DNA of 64,000 nt from Erysipelotrichaceae bacterium (GTDB lineage: Bacteria; Bacillota_I; Bacilli_A; Erysipelotrichales; Erysipelotrichaceae): assembly GCA_017539025.1 (NCBI GenBank), contig JAFYHT010000071.1, positions 248,001-312,000 on the forward strand, in the 5' to 3' direction. This document shows positions 28,190 to 37,297 of the stretch, one piece after another. Below the pieces are notes generated by a model. It made no database searches. It was given only the letters and a program-made list of their open reading frames with translations, and was not told the DNA's origin. The position numbers were made by a program, and so were the translations under genes. The stretch's first letter is position 1; each line of letters opens with the position of its first letter.

Positions 28190-29014
28190 ATGGCAGTCGT
28201 CAAATTCAACTTCTTATCAAGATGTCTTGGCAGACAGGTAGATGTATCTGCAGTCATCCCGTCATGGACTTTTGCTGCTGCGGCAAAAGAGTCTGTCGAT
28301 CAGATCTACAAGCCTAACAGGAAGCACAAGGTGCTGATCCTGCTGAACGGCTTCTCTGGCGATCACACTGACTATCTCAATTACACCAATGTCGCAAGAT
28401 ATGCGGAAGACAACAACATCTGTGTCTTCATGCCTTCGGGTTTGAATTCTGCCTACAGAGATAAGGAACCCGGTGACAAGATGCACAGCTTCGTTGCGGA
28501 AGAACTGCTGCAGGTAGTCAGATATATGTTCCCGGTATCGACAAAGAGAAAAGACACCTATATCGGCGGATTGTCCATGGGCGGCCAGGGAGCTTCCACG
28601 ATCGGTCTGGCTCATCCGGAAGTCTTCTCCAAGATCTTCTGCATGTCCGGTGTTGCCACAAAGATACAAGGCGGAAAGCTGAAGGTCAACCTCAACTGGT
28701 TCGGCGAGGGAGAAAACCTCTATACAGCCGGTGATATGGCTGGCGATAAGAAGCTTGTGAATACAAAACACGACGGCTGGTACAGCGCAAAGAAGATCGT
28801 CGAGGAAGGATTGGAAAGACCGGAGATCTATCTGAGCATCGGCGATAAGGATTTCCTTCTGGAAGCTACGAGGTCTTTCAAGAAATATATGGATTCCTTG
28901 GGCTATGATATCTATTACGAAGAGATCCCCGGCTATGGCCATGAGTGGGATTTCTGGGATCTGAAAGTACGTGATTTCTTATACAACGGATGCAAACTGG
29001 GGGTAAAAAAATGA
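28190..29014 (+). CDS. Alpha/beta-hydrolase esterase (tributyrin esterase-like)
   Basis: A 274-residue esterase D/PHB-depolymerase-like hydrolase. Nucleophile Ser129 lies in GGLSMGGQGAS; the catalytic His is in GYGHEWDFW near the C-terminus. There is no signal peptide, so it works in the cytosol, perhaps on acylated sugars or short-chain esters. GAAAGGGG precedes the ATG. Its stop overlaps the LOG gene by four bases. Confidence 0.85.
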   Translation: MAVVKFNFLSRCLGRQVDVSAVIPSWTFAAAAKESVDQIYKPNRKHKVLILLNGFSGDHTDYLNYTNVARYAEDNNICVFMPSGLNSAYRDKEPGDKMHSFVAEELLQVVRYMFPVSTKRKDTYIGGLSMGGQGASTIGLAHPEVFSKIFCMSGVATKIQGGKLKVNLNWFGEGENLYTAGDMAGDKKLVNTKHDGWYSAKKIVEEGLERPEIYLSIGDKDFLLEATRSFKKYMDSLGYDIYYEEIPGYGHEWDFWDLKVRDFLYNGCKLGVKK

Positions 29015-29556
29015 ATATAGCAGTATATCTTGGATCTTCCTTCGGGAATGACCCTTCATTCAAAGAAGCAGCTTACGAGCTGGGAAGATGGATCGGCGAA
29101 AAAGGCCATGTCTTAGTCTATGGCGGTTCAAAAAGAGGACTGATGGGAGTCCTGGCAGGTGCTGTTCATGATGAAGGCGGAAAAGTCATCGGCGTAGAAC
29201 CGAAGTTCTTCATGAAAGACGAGATCGTTTCAAACATCCTCGATGAACTTTATGTCACGGAAGATATCAGTGACAGAAAGAAAAAGATGATCGAACTGTC
29301 CGATGCTTTCATCTGCTTCCCGGGAGGAACGGGAACACTGGAAGAGATCGCTGAAGTCATGTCGATGAATGCATTGAAACTCAGGAATGCGCCATGCATC
29401 CTTTATGACCTGCACGGCTACTATCAGCCATTGAAACAGCAGCTGAACCTCATGGTCGAAAGAGGCTTCTCAACAGAAGAAAAACTTGAGCCGATCGCTT
29501 TTGTTACGTCATTAAAACAGATCGCAGCGATCATTGAAAAAGCACAGAACAAATAA
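29011..29556 (+). CDS. LOG family protein (nucleotide 5'-monophosphate phosphoribohydrolase)
   Basis: A 181-residue protein of the LOG/TIGR00730 family, once mislabelled lysine decarboxylase. Start ATG at 29011, overlapping the esterase stop. GSKRGLMGVLAGAV and the family motif PGGTGTLEE are present. Members split a base from a nucleoside 5'-monophosphate, as in cytokinin activation. In bacteria the natural substrate is often AMP or unknown. The PfkB kinase follows after 33 bases. Confidence 0.92.
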   Translation: MNIAVYLGSSFGNDPSFKEAAYELGRWIGEKGHVLVYGGSKRGLMGVLAGAVHDEGGKVIGVEPKFFMKDEIVSNILDELYVTEDISDRKKKMIELSDAFICFPGGTGTLEEIAEVMSMNALKLRNAPCILYDLHGYYQPLKQQLNLMVERGFSTEEKLEPIAFVTSLKQIAAIIEKAQNK

Positions 29557-29589
29557 GATAAAATATACTCAAATAAGGAGATTCTATCT

Positions 29590-30522
29590 ATGGGCATCGT
29601 CGTATTCGGAGCAGTATTCGTGGATATCAAAGGATATCCGATCGATCAGTATATCCCTTCCGGCAGGAACGTCGGAAGAGTCGTTCAGGTGCACGGCGGT
29701 GTCAGCAGGAACGTCGTAGAAGATATTGCCAACATCGAACTCAAACCTACCTATGTCTCTGTTGTCGATGATACAGGCACCGGCGCCGATGTCGTAGACA
29801 GATTAAGAAGGCATCACGTCAATACCGACTACATCATCAAGACACCGGATGGCCTGGGCACATGGCTGGCGATCTTTGACAATAACGGCGATGTCGTCGC
29901 ATCGATCTCCAAGAGGCCGGATCTTTCAAGGATCTCAGAAGTGCTGGATGCCTGTGGCGACCAGATCATCAAAGACTGCGATTCCGTCGTTGTCGAGATC
30001 GATATGGAAGAAGATCTCTTGAACAGGATCTTCGATCTGGCAGAAAAATACGATAAGAAGATCTTTGCGGTCGTTTCCAATATGTCCATTGCGATGGAAA
30101 GAAGAGATCTTCTTTCCAAAGTTGCCTGCATCGTCTGCAATCAGCAGGAAGCAGAACTGTTATTCTCGGAAGAATACGAAGGAAAAAGCGTTGAGCAATT
30201 GGAAGAGATCCTGGTTGAAAAGATCAGACAGGCCAATATCCCCAAGATGGTCATGACCTTGGGAGAAGAGGGTGCTGTCTATGCGGAACTGGATGGCGAA
30301 CACGGTTACACTCCGCCGCAGAAGGTCGACGTCGTCGATACGACGGGTGCCGGTGATTCTTTCTTTGCGGGCATTGCGATCGGACTCACCTATGGCAAGA
30401 CTCTAAGTGAATCCTGTGCCATCGGCACAAGGCTCGCTTCGGCAGTCATCGCCACAAAAGAAAGCGTATCTCCGCGTTTCAAACCGGAAGAATTCGGACT
30501 GGAATCAAAAGCGGAATATTAA
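29590..30522 (+). CDS. PfkB family carbohydrate/nucleoside kinase
   Basis: A 310-residue ribokinase-type kinase. GGVSRNVVEDIANI near the N-terminus is the substrate-binding region, and DTTGAGDSFFAGIAIG near residue 252 holds the catalytic Asp and anion hole. The substrate is not clear; the order LOG protein then PfkB kinase suggests ribose or nucleoside salvage (inference). AAGGAG precedes the ATG. Confidence 0.9.
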   Translation: MGIVVFGAVFVDIKGYPIDQYIPSGRNVGRVVQVHGGVSRNVVEDIANIELKPTYVSVVDDTGTGADVVDRLRRHHVNTDYIIKTPDGLGTWLAIFDNNGDVVASISKRPDLSRISEVLDACGDQIIKDCDSVVVEIDMEEDLLNRIFDLAEKYDKKIFAVVSNMSIAMERRDLLSKVACIVCNQQEAELLFSEEYEGKSVEQLEEILVEKIRQANIPKMVMTLGEEGAVYAELDGEHGYTPPQKVDVVDTTGAGDSFFAGIAIGLTYGKTLSESCAIGTRLASAVIATKESVSPRFKPEEFGLESKAEY

Positions 30523-30624
30523 ATAATCAAGAGACATCAGAACACGATTCAACGATGTCTTACAGACCACTTATCACTACAACATTGTTACAACGAGATC
30601 TATCTGAGTGAAGATACTGACGAG

Positions 30625-31320
30625 ATGATGGATTTTTATATCAAAGAAAAGAAAGATCTGATCGATGCGATCGATAAATACGGGATCGTCCCGTTTTTTG
30701 AGAATGAGATCAAAGGTTTTTCCATTGAAGAAAACATCGATCCGAAAGTCTATTTCGGAGAAGGTGAAGGCATATGGGAATGGAAGGGTCCTGTCATCAC
30801 CGAAACCAAATGTGCCTATGGAAAGTTTTTTCGAAAGAAGGCGGCTTTCGTTTCAAAGAAGTGGTTCTATGATCTGGCAAATTACCGAAGGGACGGCTAT
30901 GATTTTGATGCCAGGGTTTCCGATGGCTTAGCCAACTACAACGAAGAATTCCTATACAACATCATCGCATCAAGACATTCTATCCTTTCTAAGACAGCCA
31001 AAGCGATCGGCGGTTATGTCAAGCCAAGGGAAAGGGGAAAGGATACCTGGGAACCGAGAAAAGGTTTTGATACGACGATCACCAATCTGCAGATGAAGGG
31101 CTATGTGCTGATCACGGATTTTGATTATGAAGTGGATAAGAACGGGGAATTCTATGGCTGGGGCATTGCCAGATATGCGACTCCGGAAGAATACTACGGA
31201 AAAACTTTTGCGGACAAGTGTTATAAAAGGACTCCTGAGGAGTCTTACGAGAGACTGTTCAAACAGATAAAGAAACTGACAGGCGCAGATGAGTTCCTGA
31301 TCAGACGTTTCTTGGGATGA
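30625..31320 (+). CDS. AlkZ-related protein
   Basis: A 231-residue protein resembling the AlkZ-related group (compare the DNA-glycosylase AlkZ/YcaQ): VPFFENEIKGFSIEENI at the start, WEWKGPVI, KGFDTTITNLQMKGYVLI, and YGWGIARYATPEEYYG. DNA glycosylase activity is not established for this shorter group. The reading frame is open upstream back to the kinase stop (30522) but has no ATG there; the ATG at 30625 gives the expected N-terminus. The ribosome site is weak. Confidence 0.6.
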   Translation: MMDFYIKEKKDLIDAIDKYGIVPFFENEIKGFSIEENIDPKVYFGEGEGIWEWKGPVITETKCAYGKFFRKKAAFVSKKWFYDLANYRRDGYDFDARVSDGLANYNEEFLYNIIASRHSILSKTAKAIGGYVKPRERGKDTWEPRKGFDTTITNLQMKGYVLITDFDYEVDKNGEFYGWGIARYATPEEYYGKTFADKCYKRTPEESYERLFKQIKKLTGADEFLIRRFLG

Positions 31321-31326
31321 ATTCAG

Positions 31327-32166
31327 ATGATACTTGAAGAATTAAAAAACAGAGATAAGTTTACAACGACGGAATATGAACTTGTGAAGTTTGTTTTAAA
31401 TGCACCTTCAGAAGTGATCCACATGAATCAGGAAGAACTGGCACAGGCCGCTTATGTATCTCCTTCAGCAATATCCCGTTTCGTTCAGAAAGTCGGATGC
31501 AGGAACTACGGCGATTTCAAGATCCGCCTGGCCAAGGAGCTGGAAGCTGTCAATGGAAAGATCGTAGATTACAATCGACCTTTTGAAGCCGGCGCAAGCA
31601 TCAAAGAGATCGCTGAAGGCATATACAGTTCAGATGTCGGCGGCCTGAAAGCCTGTCTGGATCAGCTGGATGAGAAAACGATAAGGGCCGTTGTAAAAGA
31701 GCTGCTTTCATGTAAGAGGATCGACCTTTTCGGTGCAGGAGCAACGATATCGACTGCCGCATTTTTTGCGGAATACATGGCCAGGATCGGCTACAGGACG
31801 CAGATCCACGACAATTCGGCCAGGATGTATATCACTGTAGAAAAGGGTGATTTCAAGATCATCATCTCTCATTCCGGCAAGCCTCGTCCTCTGGTAGAAC
31901 TGGCACAACATCTGAAAAAACAGGATGCCAAGATCCTTCTGATCACCGGCAACCCGGCATCACCGATGATTCAATATGCGGATTATTGTCTCTTTACTTC
32001 CAGCGATGAAGACCTGGCGGTAACGAACAAGATCGGATTATTCTCTTCCCGCATCTCGATCAGCTTCATACTGAGCATCCTTTATTCCTGCGTATTTAAT
32101 GAAAATTATGACAAGAATATGAAGAGGCTGGAAGAGACCGGACAGCTTCAGACAAAGGAATTCTGA
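31327..32166 (+). CDS. RpiR family transcriptional regulator
   Basis: A 279-residue RpiR/MurR-type regulator. Residues about 1-75 form the HTH (NQEELAQAAYVSPSAISRFVQKVG), and 120-250 the SIS sugar-phosphate-binding domain (RIDLFGAGATIS, FKIIISHSGKPRPLVELA). It would sense a sugar phosphate. A strong terminator lies after it and before the second EIIBC gene, its most likely target. Confidence 0.93.
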   Translation: MILEELKNRDKFTTTEYELVKFVLNAPSEVIHMNQEELAQAAYVSPSAISRFVQKVGCRNYGDFKIRLAKELEAVNGKIVDYNRPFEAGASIKEIAEGIYSSDVGGLKACLDQLDEKTIRAVVKELLSCKRIDLFGAGATISTAAFFAEYMARIGYRTQIHDNSARMYITVEKGDFKIIISHSGKPRPLVELAQHLKKQDAKILLITGNPASPMIQYADYCLFTSSDEDLAVTNKIGLFSSRISISFILSILYSCVFNENYDKNMKRLEETGQLQTKEF

Positions 32167-32192
32167 AAGTTTCTTTCAATCTGATAAGTATA

Positions 32193-32217
32193 AAAAGTGA
32201 GCGATGCTCACTTTTTT
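32193..32217 (+). terminator. Terminator after the RpiR gene
   Basis: AAAAGTGAGC and GCTCACTTTT form a perfect 10-bp stem with a 3-base loop and a T-run. Confidence 0.9.
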
Positions 32218-32303
32218 GAAAGTTCCATCCTAAAGGCCGAAAAAGCATTTCATGAAAAAATATCCTTTGTTAGGATAAGGCTGTCAAACAAAGGAGAACA
32301 GAA

Positions 32304-33662
32304 ATGGCAAAAGTTGATTTCACACAATTGGCAAACGAGATCGTTGAAAAAGTCGGCGGTCCGGAAAACATCAGTGCAGTTACACATTGTGCAACCCGTT
32401 TGCGTCTGGTATTAAAAGATGAAAGCAAGGCAGACGACGAAGTCACTAAGGCGATCAATGGTGTCTTAGGTGTTGCGCATGGCGCAGGTCAGTATCAGAT
32501 CATCATCGGTAACCGTGTTTCTCTCGCATACGAAGAGATGGGCAAGATCCCTGGGATCAGGCTCGGCGGCGGAGAAGATGTCGTTGAAAAAGATGATCTA
32601 AGAAAAGACAGCGTTCTGAACAAGGTCATCAGAAGTATCGCAGGCTGTATCACGCCTTCTATCATGGCAATGTGCGGCGCCGGTATGTTGAAGGGTATCC
32701 TTGCATTGCTGACAGCGCTTGGTGTCATGAGTGCTGAATCAGGTACATATATCGTATTATATGCAGCTGCAGACGCAGTATTCCGTTATCTTCCGATCTT
32801 TATCGCATATTGCGCAGCAGAACAGTTCCATTGCAACAAGTTCATCGCTGTTGCGATCGTATGTGCAATGCTCTATCCGACGATCGCAGGAATGGAAGCA
32901 GGAACGACGTTCCTTGGCATCCCTCTTACTGTAACTGATTATCATCAGACAGCTTTACCTCCGATCATCGTAGTATATGCTTATTCATGGCTTGAAAAAC
33001 TGCTGAAGAAATACGTACCGGATGCAGCTTATCAGTTCGTCATGCCGTGTGTATCACTGGCAGTCATGGTCCCTCTGGCATTACTGGTCGTCGGTCCTGT
33101 GTTCACTCTCTTAGGTAACGCTTTAACTGCAGGCTATACAGCGATCTACAACATTTCCCCGCTGATCCCTGGTATCGTTATCGGTGGCTTCTGGCAGCTG
33201 CTGGTCGTCTTCGGTGTCCACATGGGCTTTGTCCCTCTTATGATCCAGAACCTTGTTACACTGGGTTATGACACAATGATCCCTATCATCGGTCCGGCTA
33301 ACTTCTCTATCCCTGGCGCATGTCTCGGTGTTCTGTTGAAGACAAAGAAGAAAGATCTGAAGTCCGTTGCAGGTACTTCAACTGTTTCCGGAATCCTTGG
33401 TGGTATCACTGAACCGGGTATCTATGGTGTATGTCTGCCATTAAGAAAGCCGTTCTATGCAGCGATCATCGGCGGTACAGTCGGCGGTATCATCACTGCT
33501 TTAGCCGGCACAAAAGCACCGGCAGTCGTAATCCCTGGCCTCTTCACTTTACCGGCATTCATCGGCGAAGGTTTCGTAGGCATGGTCATCGGTATGGTCG
33601 CATCGCTTGTCGTATCTGCAGTTGCTGCATACTTCTTATACAGCGACGAACAGAAAGCTTAA
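32304..33662 (+). CDS. PTS beta-glucoside-type EIIBC component (second copy)
   Basis: A 452-residue EIIBC permease. EIIB active Cys29 is in VTHCATRLRL; the EIIC domain has GAGMLKGILALLTAL and GITEPGIYGVCLPLRKPF. No IIA domain. It resembles the first copy in length and layout and pairs with the second GH1 gene. It would import and phosphorylate a beta-glucoside. AAAGGAG precedes the ATG, and expression is probably under the RpiR regulator. Confidence 0.93.
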   Translation: MAKVDFTQLANEIVEKVGGPENISAVTHCATRLRLVLKDESKADDEVTKAINGVLGVAHGAGQYQIIIGNRVSLAYEEMGKIPGIRLGGGEDVVEKDDLRKDSVLNKVIRSIAGCITPSIMAMCGAGMLKGILALLTALGVMSAESGTYIVLYAAADAVFRYLPIFIAYCAAEQFHCNKFIAVAIVCAMLYPTIAGMEAGTTFLGIPLTVTDYHQTALPPIIVVYAYSWLEKLLKKYVPDAAYQFVMPCVSLAVMVPLALLVVGPVFTLLGNALTAGYTAIYNISPLIPGIVIGGFWQLLVVFGVHMGFVPLMIQNLVTLGYDTMIPIIGPANFSIPGACLGVLLKTKKKDLKSVAGTSTVSGILGGITEPGIYGVCLPLRKPFYAAIIGGTVGGIITALAGTKAPAVVIPGLFTLPAFIGEGFVGMVIGMVASLVVSAVAAYFLYSDEQKA

Positions 33663-33673
33663 TTCAGATAAAT

Positions 33674-33706
33674 GATGACAGGCTGAAAACAGCCTGTCAT
33701 TTCTTT
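33674..33706 (+). terminator. Intra-operon hairpin between the second EIIBC and GH1 genes
   Basis: ATGACAGGCTG and CAGCCTGTCAT form an 11-bp stem with a 5-base loop, followed by TTCTTTC and then the GH1 ribosome site AAGGAGG. The interrupted T-run suggests partial termination or RNA processing. Confidence 0.6.
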
Positions 33707-33722
33707 CAAGGAGGATTTAACT

Positions 33723-35183
33723 ATGAGTTTCCCGAAAAACTTTTTATGGGGTGGAGATATTTCTGCCGCACAGTGTGAAGGTGCCTGGAATGAAGATGGC
33801 AGAGCAGCGACCGAAACGGATTTCATGACCATCGGCGGTCCGGGAAAGATGAGAGAAGTTACGATCATCGATAAGGATGGCAAGCCGGGAAGGATCCCGG
33901 CCATGATAACGACCGCTCTTCCTGAAGGTGCCAGATACGCAACACACGAAGGTGTCTATTATCCGAATCGTCTGGGCATCGACCATTATCATCATATGGA
34001 AGAAGACATCGATCTGTTTGCGCAGATGGGCTTCAAGGCTCTCAATCTGACGATCTCCTGGGCGAGGATCTATCCGAAAGGATATCGCAACGGTATCAAT
34101 CAGGCAGGCCTGGATTTCTATCGCAGAGAACTGGAGTGCTGCAAGAAAAACGGGATCGAGCCGGTCGTCACTTTATATAAATACGATATGCCTGTTTACT
34201 ACATCGAAGAGATGGGCGGATGGACCAATCGTGAACTGATCGATGAATTCGTTGAATTTGCCAGAGTTTGTTTCACAGAGTATAAAGATCTGGTAAAGTA
34301 CTGGATCACTTTCAATGAGATCAATGTTGAGATCATGTTGAGCAGCTATGGCTTTAAAAGTGTAAAAGACCACCTGACAGCTTTGCACAATCAGCTGCTT
34401 GCCAGTGCAGAGGTCGTGAAACTGGCTCATGAGATCAGCAGTGAATACAAAGTGGGTTCCATGAACTGCGGCATCGTTTCTTATCCGGGAACCTGTGATC
34501 CTGAAGATGTCTTGATGAATCAGCAGATCATGCAGGAAAACTTCTACTATTCTTCCGATGTACAGGCAAAGGGTTTCTATCCTTCTTATGCGTACAGGAT
34601 CTGGAAAGAAAAAGGCGTAGACTTCACAGTCAGCGAAGAAGATAAGAAAACGCTGAAAGAAGGAAAGGTAGATTATTTTGCCTTCTCATATTACTCAAGC
34701 ACGATTCAGACCAGCCACAGCAGCGAAACAACAGCAGGCAATGTCTTTGGCGGCGGTAAGAACCCGTATCTGAAAGCATCCGACTGGGGCTGGCAGATCG
34801 ACCCGACAGGTCTTCGTTACTTCCTGAATGAACTTTATAATCGCTATGATATGCCGTTGCTGATCGTGGAAAACGGGCTTGGCGCACACGACAGAATTGA
34901 AGAGGACGGCTCCATCCACGACCCTTATCACGCTGAATACATGCGTGAGCACATCAAGGCGATGAAAGCGGCTGTTGAAGAAGACAAAGTTGATCTGTTT
35001 GGCTATACGATGTGGTCAACGATCGATCTGTGTGCCGCTTCAACTGGTCAGGTATCCAAGAGATATGGACAGATTTATGTCGATGTAGATGATGAAGGAA
35101 ACGGCACATTCAAGAGAACCAAAAAAGATTCCTTCTACTGGTATAAGAAAGTCATCGCTTCTAACGGAGAAGATCTTGATTGA
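33723..35183 (+). CDS. GH1 6-phospho-beta-glucosidase (second copy)
   Basis: A 486-residue GH1 enzyme. FPKNFLWGGDISAAQCEGAW opens it, TFNEIN carries the acid/base and IVENGLG the nucleophile, and SASTGQVSKRYG the 6-phosphate site. An insert near residues 40-65 is absent from the first copy and may alter specificity. The last 20 residues almost match the first copy. It would hydrolyse the product of the second EIIBC. Confidence 0.95.
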   Translation: MSFPKNFLWGGDISAAQCEGAWNEDGRAATETDFMTIGGPGKMREVTIIDKDGKPGRIPAMITTALPEGARYATHEGVYYPNRLGIDHYHHMEEDIDLFAQMGFKALNLTISWARIYPKGYRNGINQAGLDFYRRELECCKKNGIEPVVTLYKYDMPVYYIEEMGGWTNRELIDEFVEFARVCFTEYKDLVKYWITFNEINVEIMLSSYGFKSVKDHLTALHNQLLASAEVVKLAHEISSEYKVGSMNCGIVSYPGTCDPEDVLMNQQIMQENFYYSSDVQAKGFYPSYAYRIWKEKGVDFTVSEEDKKTLKEGKVDYFAFSYYSSTIQTSHSSETTAGNVFGGGKNPYLKASDWGWQIDPTGLRYFLNELYNRYDMPLLIVENGLGAHDRIEEDGSIHDPYHAEYMREHIKAMKAAVEEDKVDLFGYTMWSTIDLCAASTGQVSKRYGQIYVDVDDEGNGTFKRTKKDSFYWYKKVIASNGEDLD

Positions 35184-35213
35184 TATCCCGTTAAAATTGT
35201 CCAAGTAAAACAA

Positions 35214-35256
35214 GAAGAAGCCCGAAACATATGAACATATTTTTCAGGCTTCTTTC
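35214..35256 (+). terminator. Terminator after the second GH1 gene
   Basis: AGAAGCC and GGCTTCT, extended by GAAA/TTTC with one mismatch, form a stem around an AT-rich loop, with TTT after it. Confidence 0.7.
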
Positions 35257-35318
35257 CGTATATGTAAATCAGATATATTAATGATAATATTAAGCTGTAA
35301 AGAAGAAGGAGAATACAT

Positions 35319-35786
35319 ATGAAACTCGCCATCGGTAATGATCATGTCGCAGTAGACATGAAGAAAGAGATCAAGGAATACTTAGAGTCCAAAGGATATG
35401 AAGTAGTAGATGTAGGTACGAACAACACAGACAGATTCAATTATCCTGTATCAGGATATAAGGTAGCCAGAATGGTCGCAGACCATGAAGTTGATGCAGG
35501 AGTACTGATCTGCGGTACAGGAGTAGGTATCTCCTTGGCTGCCAACAAGGTAAGAGGCATCAGAGCCTGTGTCTGTTCCGATCCATATACTGCCAAGTTA
35601 AGCAAGCAGCACAACAACACAAACATCATCGCCTTCGGTGCCAGAGTCATCGGTATTGAAACCGCCAAGATGATCGTTGATGAATGGCTGAACGCTTCTT
35701 ATGAAGGTGGAAGACACCAGACAAGAGTCGATATGATCGCAGAGATAGAAGAGACTCAGGATCTTAGGGCTGCACACGAGGAGTAG
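35319..35786 (+). CDS. rpiB: RpiB/LacA-type sugar-phosphate isomerase
   Basis: A 155-residue RpiB/LacAB-family aldose-ketose isomerase. LAIGNDHVAVDMKKEI holds the ring-opening Asp-His pair. VLICGTGVGISLAANKV carries the catalytic Cys and the anion-binding GTG loop. Family members use ribose-5-phosphate, allose-6-phosphate or galactose-6-phosphate. The adjacent epimerase favours a pentose-phosphate or allose route (inference). AAGGAG precedes the ATG, and five bases separate it from the next gene. Confidence 0.9.
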   Translation: MKLAIGNDHVAVDMKKEIKEYLESKGYEVVDVGTNNTDRFNYPVSGYKVARMVADHEVDAGVLICGTGVGISLAANKVRGIRACVCSDPYTAKLSKQHNNTNIIAFGARVIGIETAKMIVDEWLNASYEGGRHQTRVDMIAEIEETQDLRAAHEE

Positions 35787-35790
35787 ATCT

Positions 35791-36438
35791 ATGGCAGAAA
35801 GATTATTGTGTCCTTCCATGATGTGTGCCAACTATGGCCATCTGGCGGATGAAGTGAGAGCTCTTGATGATGCGGGAGTTGATATCTTTCATTGCGATAT
35901 CATGGACGGAACCTTCGTTCCCAACTTCACCATGGGTGTCATGGATATCCAAACCATCAGGAAATATACGGACAAGCTGGTAGACGCTCATCTGATGATC
36001 GAGAATCCTGCCAACAAGGTAGACTGGTTCATCAAGGCCGGTGCCGATATCATCTATATCCATCCGGAAAGTGAAAGATATGTAGTAAAGACATTAGCTC
36101 ACATCAAGGAGATGGGTGCATATGCGGGTATCGCAGTCAACCCCGATACTTCTGTAGCTTCCATATCAGAAATATTAAATCTCTGTGACTATGTCTTAGT
36201 CATGACAGTCAATCCCGGATTCGCCGGACAGGGCTTCATCGACTTCACAAGGAAGAAAGTGGAACAGCTGGTCAAGTTAAAAGAAGAGTATGGCTTCAAA
36301 GTCATGATCGATGGTCACTGTTCTCCTGAAGTAATAGAAGATTTAAGCAACTTAGGTGCAGATGGATTCATACTTGGATCTTCTGCCTTATTCCGTAAGG
36401 GAAAGACCTATAAGCAGCTGATAGAAGGATTGAGGTGA
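35791..36438 (+). CDS. Ribulose-phosphate 3-epimerase family (Rpe or AlsE)
   Basis: A 215-residue TIM-barrel epimerase. PSMMCANYGHLADEV, FHCDIMDGTFVPNFTMG and DAHLMIENP are the conserved Rpe elements, with metal-binding Asp and His residues. VNPGFAGQGF and FILGSSALF form the phosphate site. With RpiB it could convert allulose-6-phosphate (AlsE role) or ribulose-5-phosphate. Co-transcribed between rpiB and the sensor gene. Confidence 0.92.
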   Translation: MAERLLCPSMMCANYGHLADEVRALDDAGVDIFHCDIMDGTFVPNFTMGVMDIQTIRKYTDKLVDAHLMIENPANKVDWFIKAGADIIYIHPESERYVVKTLAHIKEMGAYAGIAVNPDTSVASISEILNLCDYVLVMTVNPGFAGQGFIDFTRKKVEQLVKLKEEYGFKVMIDGHCSPEVIEDLSNLGADGFILGSSALFRKGKTYKQLIEGLR

Positions 36439-36443
36439 TAAGA

Positions 36444-37268
36444 ATGAATAATAAGACCATCGGTATGATCATACCTACCACAGACAATTCCTTCTTCTCC
36501 TCCTTATCCCATGATTGTGAAGGATATCTTTCCGATAAGGGATATACCTTACTGATCTGCGATTCAGACAATAACGTAGACAGGGAAAAGGAATACCTCA
36601 ATACATTATCATCCTTGTGTTCAGGCATCATCGATGTATCAGGGCTTTCTGAATTAGATAATGATTTACTGCCTCAGGATTATCCGCTTGTATTTGTAGA
36701 CAGAAGACCTTCATCTGAGAGATCCATCCCCTGGACAGGAAACGATGATGAAGAAGCGATGTATGAAGCTACAAGCTATCTTCTTGAACAGGGTTGTGCC
36801 AATATCCTTCTCTTGCCTGGATATGTCGCAGGGTCCAATGATTCTCCAAGGATCAGAGGATACAAGAAGGCTTTGGAAGATAAGGGCGTCTCATATGATG
36901 AAAACTATGTCTTACTCAGGAAAGGCATCAAATCCTCACAGGAAGAGACAAGAGACATCATCATGAATGCCCTGTCTGAAGGTAAAAGGATCGATGCGAT
37001 CATCACATCATCAGACAGAAGTGCTTTCTCTGTTATGAAGGCGATCGGCGAACTGGGATACTATGCCCCTGAAGATATCAGACTGATCTCCTTTGACAAT
37101 ACGCCTTATTCAACGCTTTCTTCTCCATCGATCACAGCGATCGACAGGAATGCGAAGGATATCGCCTACAAGGCATGTGAGGTATTACTGAAGCTCTTAA
37201 ACGGAGAAGAAGTATCCGACACCAATGTCATACCGGTATCACTGGTAAAAAGGGATTCTACAAGATAA
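36444..37268 (+). CDS. LacI-type sugar-binding domain without a DNA-binding domain
   Basis: A 274-residue protein equal to the effector domain of a LacI/GalR regulator: TIGMIIPTTDNSFFSSL to KRDSTR, with ILLLPGYVAGSNDSPRIRGYKKAL and IRLISFDNTPYSTLSSPSITAI. The normal 60-residue HTH is missing. AGGTGA positions the start at 36444, six bases after the epimerase stop (TGA at 36436-36438), leaving no room for an HTH. It has no signal peptide, so it is not a transporter lipoprotein. It may bind the sugar phosphate or interfere with another LacI regulator. Confidence 0.85.
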   Translation: MNNKTIGMIIPTTDNSFFSSLSHDCEGYLSDKGYTLLICDSDNNVDREKEYLNTLSSLCSGIIDVSGLSELDNDLLPQDYPLVFVDRRPSSERSIPWTGNDDEEAMYEATSYLLEQGCANILLLPGYVAGSNDSPRIRGYKKALEDKGVSYDENYVLLRKGIKSSQEETRDIIMNALSEGKRIDAIITSSDRSAFSVMKAIGELGYYAPEDIRLISFDNTPYSTLSSPSITAIDRNAKDIAYKACEVLLKLLNGEEVSDTNVIPVSLVKRDSTR

Positions 37269-37273
37269 AAAAC

Positions 37274-37297
37274 GGAGTTGTAATACAACTCCTTTTT
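37274..37297. terminator. Bidirectional terminator
   Basis: GGAGTTGT and ACAACTCC form an 8-bp stem with a 3-base loop, flanked by A-run and T-run. It separates the convergent sensor gene and LacI gene. Confidence 0.8.

Noticed and set aside
28262..28942. 226-codon antisense frame over the esterase
   Set aside because: It has no family features and lies fully over a gene with clear catalytic motifs.
29011..29556. Lysine decarboxylase
   Set aside because: The PGGTGTLEE motif belongs to LOG proteins; the old label is an error.
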